From DASWLF01 sp963768765 (lineage in GTDB: Bacteria > Desulfobacterota > Desulfobaccia > Desulfobaccales > 0-14-0-80-60-11), in NCBI GenBank assembly GCA_963768765.1, contig CAVYJK010000029.1:22639-86638 (forward strand): DNA of 64,000 bases, read 5' to 3'. Made by a program: the position numbers and the translations under genes. The notes below the pieces were generated by a model, which ran no database searches, was not told the origin of the DNA, and was given only the letters and a program-made list of their open reading frames with translations. Of the stretch, positions 25,474 through 35,975 are shown piece after piece. Positions within the stretch are counted from its first letter, which is position 1; each line of letters begins with the position of its first letter.

Positions 25474-27483
25474 ATGGTTTTTTTCCGGAAGACAGAAGAG
25501 GAGCGGCCCAAGGTTGCCCAGGAACTGACGGACCTCCGCGCCGCCATCCAAAGGGCCCAGCTGCCCGAAGCCATAACCGCCGTGGCCCTGAAGGAGCTGG
25601 AGCGCCTGGAAAAGACGGACCCTTCCGTGGCCGAGTACTCCATTGGCCTCAATTACCTGGATTACCTGATCTCCCTGCCCTGGACCCGCTTCACCGAGGA
25701 CAACCTGGACCTGGGGAGGGCCGAACGCCTCCTGGACGCCCAGCACTACGGGCTCAAGCACGTTAAGGAGCGCATCCTGGAGTACCTGGCGGTGCGCACC
25801 CTGTGCAGCCTGCAGACCTCCCAGGTCCTGGTGGTGGATGACGAAGAGATCGCCCGCACCAACCTGGAGTACATCTTGCGCAAGGAAGGCCACCAGGTGG
25901 CCACCGCGGCCAACGGCATGGAGGCCCTGGAGAAGGTCAAGGCCCAGGAGTTCGACGTCATCCTCACGGACCTCAAGATGGAGAAGATGGACGGCATCCA
26001 GCTCCTGGAGTCCGTCAAGCAGGTGGCGCCCCACACCGAAATCATCATGGTGACGGGCTACGCCACGGTGAGCTCCGCGGTGGACGCCCTGAAGAAAGGC
26101 GCGGCCCACTATCTCTCCAAGCCCATCAAGCTGGACGAGCTCAGGGCCACCGTCCGGGAAATCATCGAGAAAAAGCGGCACCTGCAGATGAACCGGGGCC
26201 CCATCCTGTGCTTCGCGGGCCCCCCGGGCACCGGCAAGACCTCCATCGGCCAGGCCATCGCCGAAGCCCTGGAGCGCAAGTTCGTGCGCCTCTCCCTGGC
26301 CGGCATGCGGGACGAAGCCGACCTGCGGGGCCACCGCCGCACTTACGTGGGGGCCATGCCCGGGCGCATCATCAACGAATTGAAGCGCCTGGAAGTGCGC
26401 AACCCGGTCTTCATGCTGGATGAGATCGACAAGATCGGCCAGGACTTCCGGGGAGACCCCGCCTCCGTCCTGCTGGAGATCCTGGACCCCCAGCAGAACA
26501 GCCATTTTGTGGACTACTACGTGGACGTGCCCTTCGATCTTTCCGGCGTCATGTTCATCACCACCGCCAACGTGGTGGAGAACCTGCCCGCGCCCTTGCT
26601 GGACCGCCTGGAGGTCATCTATTTCCCCGGCTACACCTCCCAGGAGAAGATCAACATCGCCAAACATTATCTGATCCCGCGCCAGCTGCGGGAACACGCC
26701 CTCAGCCACCTGGGCCTCGATTTCACCGAAGGCGCCATCGCCAAGATCATCAACGATTACACCCGGGAGGCGGGCCTCAGGAACCTGGAGCGGGAAATCG
26801 CCATGGTCTGCCGCAAGCTGGCCCGCATCGCCCTGAAAAGCATGGGCGCCTCCTCCGCCCTCTCCGTGGATGAAAAACTGGTGGAAAAGTTCCTGGGACC
26901 CCGCAAATTCACCCATGAGGTGGCCGAAGCCGGCAACCAGGTGGGGGTGACCACGGGGCTGGTGTGGACCGAGTTCGGCGGCGAGATCATCTTCGTGGAG
27001 GCGTCCCGCATGAAGGGCCACAAGCAGCTCATCCTCACCGGCTCCCTGGGAAGCGTCCTCCAGGAATCGGCCCAAACCGCCCTGAGCTACATCCGCAGCC
27101 ACGCCGAGCAGTTCAAGCTGGACCCGGATTTCTTCGCCGACCAGGACATCCACATCCACCTGCCCTCCGGCGCCATCCCCAAGGAGGGGCCCTCCGCCGG
27201 GGTCACCATCGCCCTGGCCCTGCTGTCGCTGCTCACCGGCCGCCCGGCCCGCCGGGACGTGGCCCTGACCGGCGAGCTGACGCTCTCCGGCCGCATCCTG
27301 CCGGTGAGCGGCATCCGGGAAAAGATCCTGGCGGCCCAACGGGGCGGAGTCAAGGCGGTGGTCTTCCCCCAACAGAACGCAGTGGATCTCAACGACCTGG
27401 AACCGGAAGTGAAGGAAGGCCTGGAGATCGTCCTGGCCGAACAGATCGAACCCCTGGTGGACCTGGTGCTCTTGCCCCTTTGA
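25474..27483 (+). CDS. Lon-type AAA+ protease with an inserted response-regulator receiver domain
   Basis: 669 residues. Residues 28-110 match the Lon helical bundle before the ATPase (LPEAITAVALKELERLE, YLDYLISLPW, HYGLKHVKERILEYLAVRTL). Residues 116-232 are a complete receiver domain: D122/D123, phospho-accepting Asp166 in VILTDLKM, Thr194, Lys216. The AAA+ module follows at once: Walker A GPPGTGKT 249-256, Walker B with D316/E317. The protease domain has Ser574 (PKEGPSAG) and Lys617, 43 apart as in E. coli Lon. The usual substrate-binding LAN domain is missing. It is likely a phosphorylation-controlled protease. Dyads and a sigma-70-type promoter lie upstream. Confidence 0.93.
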   Translation: MVFFRKTEEERPKVAQELTDLRAAIQRAQLPEAITAVALKELERLEKTDPSVAEYSIGLNYLDYLISLPWTRFTEDNLDLGRAERLLDAQHYGLKHVKERILEYLAVRTLCSLQTSQVLVVDDEEIARTNLEYILRKEGHQVATAANGMEALEKVKAQEFDVILTDLKMEKMDGIQLLESVKQVAPHTEIIMVTGYATVSSAVDALKKGAAHYLSKPIKLDELRATVREIIEKKRHLQMNRGPILCFAGPPGTGKTSIGQAIAEALERKFVRLSLAGMRDEADLRGHRRTYVGAMPGRIINELKRLEVRNPVFMLDEIDKIGQDFRGDPASVLLEILDPQQNSHFVDYYVDVPFDLSGVMFITTANVVENLPAPLLDRLEVIYFPGYTSQEKINIAKHYLIPRQLREHALSHLGLDFTEGAIAKIINDYTREAGLRNLEREIAMVCRKLARIALKSMGASSALSVDEKLVEKFLGPRKFTHEVAEAGNQVGVTTGLVWTEFGGEIIFVEASRMKGHKQLILTGSLGSVLQESAQTALSYIRSHAEQFKLDPDFFADQDIHIHLPSGAIPKEGPSAGVTIALALLSLLTGRPARRDVALTGELTLSGRILPVSGIREKILAAQRGGVKAVVFPQQNAVDLNDLEPEVKEGLEIVLAEQIEPLVDLVLLPL

Positions 27484-27509
27484 TCCCAAGCTTGATCCAG
27501 GAGCAGGCC

Positions 27510-29072
27510 GTGACCAAACTTCCCGTTTCCGCCTCGTCGGCGTCTCTGCCCGCAGCCAGAAGAGCAGATAAGTCGACCGGGAGCGCCTGGAAAAAACCGG
27601 AACTACCGGTGCTGCTGTTCCTGGGCCTGCTCCTGGTCCTACTTGCTCTGCCCCAAAGCCCCATGCTGCGGGACCTGGACGTGGGCTGGCTGATACGAGA
27701 CGGCGAGTTCATCCGGCAAAACCACCACCTGCCGGCCGGAGATCTTTACTCCTTCACCAACTTCGGCCGCCCCTGGATTCTCTACAAGTGGGGGTTCGAG
27801 CTTTATTTGGGGGTGCTGCACCACTGGGCCTCTTTGGGAGGGGTGGTCTGGGGCATCGCCCTCACCATTGCCCTCACCTACGCCCTCCTTCTCTATTACC
27901 TGCTGCGGCTGGGGGTGAATGGCCTGGTAAGCCTCGGCCTGGTGGGCCTTGCCATTGCGGTCAACATTTTCTATAGCCTGGCCCGCCCCACCACTCCCAC
28001 TTTCTTGCTGTACACGGTGGCCCTCATTATCCTGGAGGATTACCGACGGGCCCCGGGAAAACAGATCTGGGCCTTGCCCCCTTTATTCCTCCTGTGGACC
28101 AATCTGCACCTGGGATTTATTGTCGCTCTGGGTGCCGTGGGCCTTTACGGGCTGGCAGCCTTCCTGGTTCCGGCTACCTTTCGCGGTCCGGGGGCGGCCC
28201 GGGATGCCCGGCTCCTCCTGGTGCTGCCGCTATGTGTCGGGGCGGTCTTGATTAACCCTTACGGTCTTAACCTGTTGGTTAAAATCTGGCAGCATTCCAG
28301 TGACAAACTGGTGACCAGGGGGCTGACCCCCGAAATGCGCAGCCCCAATTTCCATAATGTCGGACATTTTTTCATTTTCCCCCTGATACTTTTGCTCATC
28401 TGGGTGAGGGGGAAAGATTATCCCGGCCGGCCCCTGCTCCTGACCCTGGTCGCCGTGACCCTGTGGCTGGGGCTCTATTCGGTCCGCCACATCCCCTATT
28501 TCAGCATCACCGCCACCTTCCATCTGGGCCATGCCCTCCAGGACTTCCGCAGTTCCCCGGCCTTACCTTCCCCTGCTTGGGCCAGGCGGGGCTGGGGATG
28601 GGCTCTGGCCGGGGTTATTATCAGTTTTCTGTGGGTGGTGGGCATAGAACATCTCCGCCCGGGATTTTACGGATTTGAACCCAGCCGGGTGCCCCTGGGA
28701 GCCACCGAATTTTTGGCCCGGCAGAACCAGGGGTCCCGGCCCTTGAGGATCTTCTCCTGGGACGATCAATGGGCCAATTACTTCATTTACCGCCTCTATC
28801 CCCGGGCCAGGGTATTCTTTGACACCCGTTTCGATCTTTACGGTGACGCCTTCACCAACAAGTTTGAGGCTCTGCGGCAGGAGGCCTTAACGAACCCGGA
28901 GGTCTTGCGACCCTGGGAAGTGGATTTCCTGGTGCTGAAAAAAAAGCAGCTCAGCCAACGGCTCCCGGACCATTCCGGCTGGGCCCTGGTTTATGAAGAC
29001 CGGCAGGCCCTGATCTATCGCCCCCTGCCGACGAAACCGGCGGTGCCCTCCCCCACCGCCGGCTCCAAGTAA
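27510..29072 (+). CDS. Polytopic membrane protein, GT-C-like, unknown function
   Basis: 520 residues from GTG 27510 (AGGAG about seven bases upstream), 26 bp after the Lon-receiver stop. About nine to ten membrane spans. An early lumenal segment (LRDLDVGWLIRDGEFIRQ...YSFTNFGRPWILYKWG) carries acidic residues like the first loop of GT-C glycosyltransferases, and a soluble C-terminal part holds FDTRFDLYGDAF. This layout occurs in uncharacterised bacterial membrane proteins resembling PMT/ArnT-type transferases. No firm function. The close spacing suggests co-transcription with the protease. Confidence 0.7.
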   Translation: MTKLPVSASSASLPAARRADKSTGSAWKKPELPVLLFLGLLLVLLALPQSPMLRDLDVGWLIRDGEFIRQNHHLPAGDLYSFTNFGRPWILYKWGFELYLGVLHHWASLGGVVWGIALTIALTYALLLYYLLRLGVNGLVSLGLVGLAIAVNIFYSLARPTTPTFLLYTVALIILEDYRRAPGKQIWALPPLFLLWTNLHLGFIVALGAVGLYGLAAFLVPATFRGPGAARDARLLLVLPLCVGAVLINPYGLNLLVKIWQHSSDKLVTRGLTPEMRSPNFHNVGHFFIFPLILLLIWVRGKDYPGRPLLLTLVAVTLWLGLYSVRHIPYFSITATFHLGHALQDFRSSPALPSPAWARRGWGWALAGVIISFLWVVGIEHLRPGFYGFEPSRVPLGATEFLARQNQGSRPLRIFSWDDQWANYFIYRLYPRARVFFDTRFDLYGDAFTNKFEALRQEALTNPEVLRPWEVDFLVLKKKQLSQRLPDHSGWALVYEDRQALIYRPLPTKPAVPSPTAGSK

Positions 29073-29486
29073 ATTAGAGCCGAGATCCCGAGAAGCTTCC
29101 GCCCCGGTGAGGGGGATTTGGGCAAAATGATGGAAATTACAGTATATTTCCTCACCGGCCGGCCCTCCCCTCTCAAGGGGGTGGGAAGAAAACCGCTAAT
29201 TAAAGCAAAATATTTCCTGCCCATGAACAGCCGGGGGCTGCTGTTCTATATTTTCTGAGGAAGCTTAGACCTATTAACAAATTGGTCCAAAGAATATTGA
29301 AGCGGATACAGAGGCCCGCCCCACTTTCCCAACCGATTCTATCTATAAAAAGTTATGCAAAAAAGCCAAGGCCGGAGAAGTCGGATCCCACGGCTCCGTC
29401 TTCTCCGGCCCCTTATGCGGGTTGGGAGGGGGGCTTGGGGGAGGGGGTAAGGGCCCTCGGCCCCTAGCCCCTTCCCCCAAATAGCC
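29073..29486. other. Convergent intergenic region with long hairpins
   Basis: GCCGGAGAAG (29371-29380) pairs perfectly with CTTCTCCGGC (29400-29409), with an inner CGGA/TCCG pair, forming a stem of about 14 bp. A G-rich palindrome (GGGGGAGGGGGTAAGGGCCC and its complement) follows at about 29440-29480. These could end transcription from both sides. No gene is seen. Confidence 0.6.
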
Positions 29487-30844
<1,358 letters not shown>

Positions 30845-30848
<4 letters not shown>

Positions 30849-32281
30849 GAGGACGCCCTCTCTGCTTTTGCTTGGGGGGTATAAGGCATGCGGATGGTGA
30901 ATCTGGTCCCCTCCCCTTCTTTGCTTTCCACGGAGACGTGGCCCTGGTGCTTTTCAATGATGCCGTAGACGATGGACAGCCCCAGGCCCGTGCCCGCGCC
31001 CACCTCTTTGGTGGTAAAAAACGGATCGAAGATCCGGTCCAATTCTTCTTTGGGAATGCCCACCCCGGTGTCTTCCACGGTGATGACCGCTTGCCGCTGG
31101 CGGCCATCCATGCTGGCGGCGATCTTGATCTCACCCGGGGGCTCTTTGATAGCCTGAACGGCGTTCATCAGCAGATTCAGAAAGACCTCCTGCATCCTCT
31201 GGGCGTCCAACTCCAGGATCAGGTCCCAGGGCACTTCGTCCACGATGTCGATGCCCGGAGGCACCTGGCTGGAAATGAGGCGGATGGAACGCCGCACCAC
31301 GTCTTCCAAAGGAATGGGCTTGAGGGCGAACTCCCGCACCCGGGAGAACTCCAGCAGGCCCTTGACGATGTCCCGGGCCCGGTAGACCTCCTGCTCCACG
31401 TTGGTCAGCATCTTGCGCAAAAATTCCACGTCGCACTGGTTCAACTCTTCCAGGATGATCTGGCAGGAAGTGGAGATATTGTTGAGAGGATTGTTCAGCT
31501 GGTGGGCGATGCCTGCGGTGAGGACCCCCAGGGAAGACATCTTCTTGCCCTGCACCAACTGGTCCTGGCGCTTTTCCAGTTCCGCCACCATGCGGTTGAA
31601 GGCTTCCACCACCCGCTGGGTTTCATCCCGGGTGTCCAGCACCGGCAGCGGCTTGAAGTCTCCCTGGGCGATGCGCTCGGTGGTGCCTTCAATCACCCGC
31701 AAGGGGCGCACGATTTTGCGGATGACGATGTAGGTGAAAAACCCCATGAAGGCCAGGAACGCCACCACCGAGATTAGGAGCTGGGTCTTGAGCGTATGGA
31801 TGATTTCCAGGATGCGGCGGCGCTCGAAGGCCACCAGCTGCACCGACAGGTCCACCAGGGATTTGCCGAGGCCGCGCAGCTGCTCTTCCAGATTGCGGCG
31901 CTCCGCCGGGCTGCGCTCCCCGGACTGGGCCATCTGCTCCATGAGGCCCCGATAGGTCATGAGCTCGCTCTTGAAGGTGTCCATCTGGGAAGCCACCTTC
32001 AGGTTCTGCACGTCGGGGACGATCTGGGCCAGGACTTCCAGGGCGAGGTCGGTGTAACTGCGGTTCTGCTTGAGATCTTCAACGGAGCCGTACAGCAGGT
32101 AGTTCTTTTCGTAGCGCCGGACCTCCAGGACGATTTCCCGCAAGTCGTCGGCAATCTGGACCACGTGCTGCTTCAGTTCGATGGCGCGCAAATAATGGTA
32201 GGAAAACCCGCCGATGAAGCCGATGGCCAGGACACAGGCGGTGAGGCCCACGATGACCTTCTGACGTATGTTCAGGTACAA
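30845..32281 (-). CDS. HAMP-domain sensor histidine kinase, partner of the NtrC-type regulator
   Basis: About 478 residues. TM1 (VIVGLTACVLAIGFIGGFSY), a mostly helical periplasmic sensor of about 140 residues, TM2 (LLISVVAFLAFMGFFTYIV), HAMP (RPLRVIEGTTERIAQGDFKP), HisKA with the phospho-accepting His in AGIAHQLNNPLNN, and HATPase (DTGVGIPKEELDRIFDPFF, GAGTGLGLSIVYGI). I prefer TTG 32281, which has GGAGA just upstream; an extension to TTG 32338 has a non-membrane Pro-rich start. Its 3' end overlaps the response regulator. Divergent from TSUP exporter 3, with dyad operators between. Confidence 0.88.
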
Positions 32282-32350
32282 AGGGAATCTCCGTTCAGCC
32301 CCCGGCGGCTGCGGGAACCAAGGAACGGTAAGCAGCAACTGGTCATCATA

Positions 32351-32487
32351 TGCAATTTTGCAACACTAACCGGATCCGATCTCCCGGATGCGGTCTTTTC
32401 AGGCTGACTCAGGCCGTCGCCGCCGACTTCAGATAGTTCCTCGATTTTTATAGATATTATCTCAACTTTTGCTGCATTTTGCAACGG
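32351..32487. promoter_or_regulatory. Two TGCA-type dyads in the kinase/TSUP divergent region
   Basis: TGCAATTTTGCAACA at 32351-32365 and GCTGCATTTTGCAACGG at 32471-32487. On the other strand both read GTTGCAAAAT(T)GCA, the motif also present upstream of the Lon-receiver and SLC13/CBS genes. Confidence 0.55.
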
Positions 32488-32507
32488 AATTAAAGATAGA
32501 AAAGAAC

Positions 32508-32536
32508 TTGACACCTTGTGAGATATTTAACATACT
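32508..32536 (+). promoter_or_regulatory. Sigma-70-type promoter for TSUP exporter 3
   Basis: TTGACA (32508-32513), 17-bp spacer, CATACT (32531-32536), 44 bp before the start codon; a dyad lies 20 bp upstream of the -35 box. Confidence 0.65.
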
Positions 32537-32579
32537 ATTCCCCAATTCCGAACCAACTATCCGGGAGGGAACAGGCAGG

Positions 32580-33512
32580 ATGGAGATTTATCTTCCCATT
32601 GCGGGTATAAGCATTAATTTTTTTCTAGTCCTGGGGATCGGCGGGCTGGTGGGGTTCCTTTCCGGTCTCTTCGGGGTGGGGGGCGGCTTCCTGCTCACGC
32701 CCCTGATGATGATGATCGGCATTCCCCCCGCGGTGGCCGCGGCGTCGGACTCCAACCAGATCGTGGCGGCAGCCTCCTCCGGCGCCTTTGCCCACTGGCG
32801 CCTGGGCAACGTGGACTTCAAGATGGGCCTGGTCATCCTGGCCGGTGGCATCACCGGCGGCACCATCGGCGTCCAGTTTGTGAAGCTGCTGCGCGCCGTG
32901 GGCAACTTCGAGTTCGTCATGAAGGTGGTGTACGTCCTCATGTTGGGCCTGGTGGGCGGCGCCATGTTCATCGAGAGCCTGCGCACCATCCGCCGCAGCA
33001 AAAGCTCGTCAGCCGCAGCCGAGGTGGTCTCGGAGCCGAAGCCGGGGCTCTTCTCCAGGCTGCCCCTGAAGATGCACTTCGCCCGCTCCGGCCTGCATAC
33101 TTCGGCCATCTTCCCCTTTGCCATCGGCACCATCGTGGGCATCATGGCGGCGCTTTTGGGCGTGGGCGGCGGCTTCATCATGGTGCCGGCCATGATTTAC
33201 ATCATCGGCATGCCCACCATCGCGGCCATCGGCACCGACCTGTTCCAGATCGTGCTCACCTCCGCCAACGTCACCCTGCAGCAGGCCTTTGTGAACAAGA
33301 CCGTGGACCTCCTGCTGGCCCTCATCCTGCTGGCGGGCTCCACCATCGGGGCCCAGTTCGGGGCCCAGGCCGGCAAGCGCCTCAAAGGCGAGCAGATCCG
33401 CATCCTCCTGGCCATCATCGTCCTGGCTTTGACGGTAAAAATCTTCCTGGACCTGGTCATCACCCCCAGCGACCTGGTGAGCCTGGCCCCGGCCAAGGGT
33501 GGAGGGCACTAA
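32580..33512 (+). CDS. TSUP family (TauE/SafE) anion exporter 3
   Basis: 310 residues from ATG 32580 (GGGAGG upstream; an in-frame extension to 32469 would span the promoter and is rejected). Two halves with SGLFGVGGGFLLTPLMMM and AALLGVGGGFIMVPAMIY, about eight membrane spans, and a short central cytoplasmic loop. It is followed by an Alph_Pro_TM-type exported protein and a USP, spaced 1 bp and overlapping respectively, forming a tight operon with its own promoter and terminator. Cargo is not known; sulfite or related oxyanions are the family norm. Confidence 0.93.
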   Translation: MEIYLPIAGISINFFLVLGIGGLVGFLSGLFGVGGGFLLTPLMMMIGIPPAVAAASDSNQIVAAASSGAFAHWRLGNVDFKMGLVILAGGITGGTIGVQFVKLLRAVGNFEFVMKVVYVLMLGLVGGAMFIESLRTIRRSKSSSAAAEVVSEPKPGLFSRLPLKMHFARSGLHTSAIFPFAIGTIVGIMAALLGVGGGFIMVPAMIYIIGMPTIAAIGTDLFQIVLTSANVTLQQAFVNKTVDLLLALILLAGSTIGAQFGAQAGKRLKGEQIRILLAIIVLALTVKIFLDLVITPSDLVSLAPAKGGGH

Positions 33513-33513
33513 G

Positions 33514-34311
33514 ATGAGACGCACCGCAATCCTCATTCTGGCCCTGGGCCTGGGATGCCTCTGGGCGGCGGAGGCTCCGGCGGTGACCTCGGACGCCCAG
33601 CAGAAGGTCCTCACCGCGGCCTCCAAGAACGTCATCGAAATCGGTCTCTCCTACCACGGCGACCAGATCCACTTTTTCGGGGTCAACCCCGTGCCGGGCT
33701 CCGATATGGTGATCAGGCTCACCGCGGCAAAAGAAGAAGTCGTCAAACTTTCGGTCAAAGGCAAAGTGGGCCCCTTCTGGATGACGGTGAAGCAGTACGA
33801 AGTCACCGGCTCTCCCTTCATCTACAAGATCCACGCCAGCAAGCCCCTGAGCCAGATCGTGTCGCCGGAAATCGCCCAGGAACTGGGCTTGGGTTATGAG
33901 TCAATCAGGCACAGCATGAAACTGCACCTCATCCGGGGCGAGGCGGCTCCCGATGACGCGGCCAACATCTTTAAGGGACTGTTGAAAATTAAAGAGAAGG
34001 CCAATCTCTACAATATCGTGGAGGACCCCAAGCGCCTGGAGATCGCCGAAGGCAAGCTGTTCAAGCACTATTTCCGGTTCCCCGCGGCAGCCACTGAAGG
34101 GCGCTACCTGGTGGAATCCTTCTGCTTTGATAAGGGGCAGTTGGTGGCCTACGGCAAAGACGTCATCGAAATCAAGAAGGTGGGCCTGGAGGCCTGGTTC
34201 ACCCATACCTCCCAGAACAGCCCGGTATTTTTCGGCATCCTGGCGGTGGTCATCGCCGCCGGCGCCGGCTTGCTGGTGGGCGTCATCTTCGGGAAAGGAG
34301 GGCACCATTAA
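33514..34311 (+). CDS. TSUP-associated exported membrane protein (TIGR02186/Alph_Pro_TM-like)
   Basis: 265 residues from ATG 33514 with GGAGG eight bases upstream. Signal peptide (ILILALGLGCLWAAEAPA), a periplasmic beta-rich domain of about 200 residues (IEIGLSYHGDQIHFFGVNP, VKLSVKGKVGPFWMTVKQYEV), and one C-terminal membrane helix (VFFGILAVVIAAGAGLLVGVIFG). Length and layout match the TIGR02186 putative transmembrane family, members of which sit beside TSUP genes. It lies between exporter 3 and a USP. A role as periplasmic partner of the exporter is likely but unproven. Confidence 0.82.
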   Translation: MRRTAILILALGLGCLWAAEAPAVTSDAQQKVLTAASKNVIEIGLSYHGDQIHFFGVNPVPGSDMVIRLTAAKEEVVKLSVKGKVGPFWMTVKQYEVTGSPFIYKIHASKPLSQIVSPEIAQELGLGYESIRHSMKLHLIRGEAAPDDAANIFKGLLKIKEKANLYNIVEDPKRLEIAEGKLFKHYFRFPAAATEGRYLVESFCFDKGQLVAYGKDVIEIKKVGLEAWFTHTSQNSPVFFGILAVVIAAGAGLLVGVIFGKGGHH

Positions 34312-34826
34312 TGGCCGCGGCCCACGGCAAACCCATTGTGGTATCCATTGACGGCTCAGCCCCTGCCTGGGAGGCCATGAACACGGCCCTCTACCTGGCT
34401 AACCTCTTGGATAGGCCGGTGGACGTCCTCACGGTGATTCAACTGCGCAAGGCCGGTTACTTTGCCTTCATCGACCGGCATCTCAAGGAAGACCAGGAAA
34501 CCTACGCCCAAAAAGTGCTGGCCGAAGCCCAGGAGCGCGGCAAGAAAGCCGGGGTGGAGATCCGGACCCACATGTTGCAGAGTGAAAAAGACGTCTCCGA
34601 AGCCATCATCGGGTTCCTGGAGGCCGCCGGTCCCGTGAAATTTCTGGTGTTGGGCGCCCACGGCCACGGCTTTGTGGGGCGGCACCTCATCGGCTCCACC
34701 ACCGAGAGAGTGATCCGGGAAGTGGCCCACCGGGGCCTGCAGGTCCCCGTCATGGTGGTTCCGGCCCCCGGCGGGGACCTGGAAGGGGCCGGCCCCTTGC
34801 AAACCCCCCGTCCCCCCATGCAATAA
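34311..34826 (+). CDS. Universal stress protein, single domain
   Basis: 171 residues. USP fold with PIVVSIDGSAPAWEAMN at the start and GAHGHGFVGRHLIGST as the G-2x-G-9x-G ATP motif, then a Pro/Gly-rich tail. Its ATG overlaps the stop of the upstream gene by one base (TAATG), with GGAGG upstream. Third case in the window of a USP tied to a TSUP exporter. A strong terminator follows. Confidence 0.93.
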   Translation: MAAAHGKPIVVSIDGSAPAWEAMNTALYLANLLDRPVDVLTVIQLRKAGYFAFIDRHLKEDQETYAQKVLAEAQERGKKAGVEIRTHMLQSEKDVSEAIIGFLEAAGPVKFLVLGAHGHGFVGRHLIGSTTERVIREVAHRGLQVPVMVVPAPGGDLEGAGPLQTPRPPMQ

Positions 34827-34849
34827 AAAAAACTCATCTTGAAAAAAAA

Positions 34850-34884
34850 GGGAGCCAGGCCCCTGAGCCCTGGCTCCCTTTTTT
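34850..34884 (+). terminator. Rho-independent terminator of the TSUP 3 operon
   Basis: Ten-base stem GGGAGCCAGG / CCTGGCTCCC followed by TTTTTT; an A-run precedes it, so it may work on both strands. Confidence 0.92.
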
Positions 34885-34918
34885 CCGCCCTATTTCGAGG
34901 CGGGTAAAATATCTATAA

Positions 34919-35032
34919 CTGGTGGCACCGGCGTCCCGCCGGTGCTGCACAGGCTAAAAGCCTGTGCCACCAACTCATGCGGGTTGAGGGAGGGGGCCAG
35001 GCTTGATCCCCCTGGCCCCCTCCCTCAATAAC
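34919..35032. repeat. Dispersed palindromic repeats
   Basis: GGTGGCACCGGC...GCCGGTGC followed by GCACAGGC...GCCTGTGCCACC, then GAGGGAGGGGGCCAGG paired with CCTGGCCCCCTCCCTC. Related sequences lie at 22777 and 58222. No gene is seen. Confidence 0.6.
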
Positions 35033-35059
35033 CGACTTTTTCAGACCAACCCCATATAA

Positions 35060-35677
35060 CTAAAGAGTCGAAGTCAAAGGCTGGACCTGGCCGGCGTCGA
35101 GGAAATACTTGGCCACGATCACCTCCAGGCGCCCCGAGTCCATGGCTTCCCGGATTATATGGCTCTCCCGCCGCAGGGTCTCCTCCAGGGACTTCAGATG
35201 CAAGTCCGTGGCCGCCTCCACCAATTCCCTGCCGTTTTTGCCGCTCTGGCGGGCCTGGGCCGCGGCCGGGGCGATCTGCTGCACGATGGCGCTGATGTGC
35301 CCTTCGTCCAGGTCCGGGTGCTCCACCGCCGCGGTGACCGCGCCGCAGGATTCATGCCCCTTGATGACCAGGAGCGGCACTTTCAGGTGCTCCACCGCGT
35401 ACTCCAGGCTGCCGATGCTGGTGGGCTCCAGCACCAGGCCGGCGGTGCGCACCACGAACAGGTCGCCCAGGCTTTGATCGAAGATGATTTCCGCGGGCAC
35501 CCGGGAATCCGAGCAGCACAGCACCGCGGCCTCCGGCTGCTGCCCCCGGATCAGGGTCCGGCGCAGATCCAGCAAATTCCGGCCCTGAAACAGGCCCTGG
35601 ACAAACCGCATGTTCCCTTCCATCAACCGCTGCCACACCTGCCGGCCGGTTGTGCCCGGCCCTGAATGCTCTGTCAT
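35060..35677 (-). CDS. Beta-class carbonic anhydrase
   Basis: 205 residues. Interconverts CO2 and bicarbonate. Zinc ligands and catalytic pair are visible: CCSDSRV (Cys, Asp/Arg dyad) and GHESCGAV (His, Cys), in the usual order and spacing. I chose ATG 35677 (MTEHSG); an upstream TTG would add nine residues without a better ribosome site. It lies downstream of the second PEP-synthase-like/kinase/regulator set on the same strand. Bicarbonate supply for carboxylation or pH balance is the likely use. Confidence 0.92.
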   Translation of the reverse strand: MTEHSGPGTTGRQVWQRLMEGNMRFVQGLFQGRNLLDLRRTLIRGQQPEAAVLCCSDSRVPAEIIFDQSLGDLFVVRTAGLVLEPTSIGSLEYAVEHLKVPLLVIKGHESCGAVTAAVEHPDLDEGHISAIVQQIAPAAAQARQSGKNGRELVEAATDLHLKSLEETLRRESHIIREAMDSGRLEVIVAKYFLDAGQVQPLTSTL

Positions 35678-35811
35678 GGCCTGAATCCGTCCCCATCCAG
35701 TCAAATCCGTGACCCCTGGGCCCCGGTGGTTGACTCAACCATTGCCGCCAGGGCCCCGAGACGCACCGAATAATCAAGCGGCTTACCCTAAGCCGCCGCT
35801 CTTTACCGGCC

Positions 35812-35877
35812 TCAGCACCCGCCCCTGAAATACATGAACACGAAAAAAAGCACCGCAACTAGCATCAGCCATTCCAT
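35812..35877 (-). CDS. Putative 21-residue membrane microprotein
   Basis: ATG 35877 to TGA 35812. The product starts MEWLMLVAVLFFVFMYF and ends RGGC, a single hydrophobic helix with a Gly/Cys end, like other short bacterial one-helix proteins. GAGGA lies about nine bases upstream. It sits between the response regulator and carbonic anhydrase genes on the same strand. Too short for composition statistics; conservation would decide it. Confidence 0.4.
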   Translation of the reverse strand: MEWLMLVAVLFFVFMYFRGGC

Positions 35878-35923
35878 GGAATCCGTCCTCGGGCGCTCCT
35901 TTTTCGGAGCAAGCGCCCACCAG

Positions 35924-35953
35924 GGTCGGGGCGGTGGCGCAATCGCCCCGACC
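35924..35953 (-). terminator. GC-rich hairpin downstream of the response regulator
   Basis: Perfect ten-base stem GGTCGGGGCG / CGCCCCGACC with a ten-base loop, 23 bp after the regulator stop codon, followed on the minus strand by a second hairpin (GGGCGCT...AGCGCCC, 35891-35918). There is no long U-run, so it may be an attenuator or mRNA-stabilising stem. Confidence 0.5.
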
Positions 35954-35975
35954 CCGGCCACTATAACCCTGCTGC

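Noticed and set aside
25423..27489. 688-codon open frame on the minus strand
   Set aside because: Mirror frame of the Lon-receiver gene, whose catalytic residues and domains are all on the plus strand.
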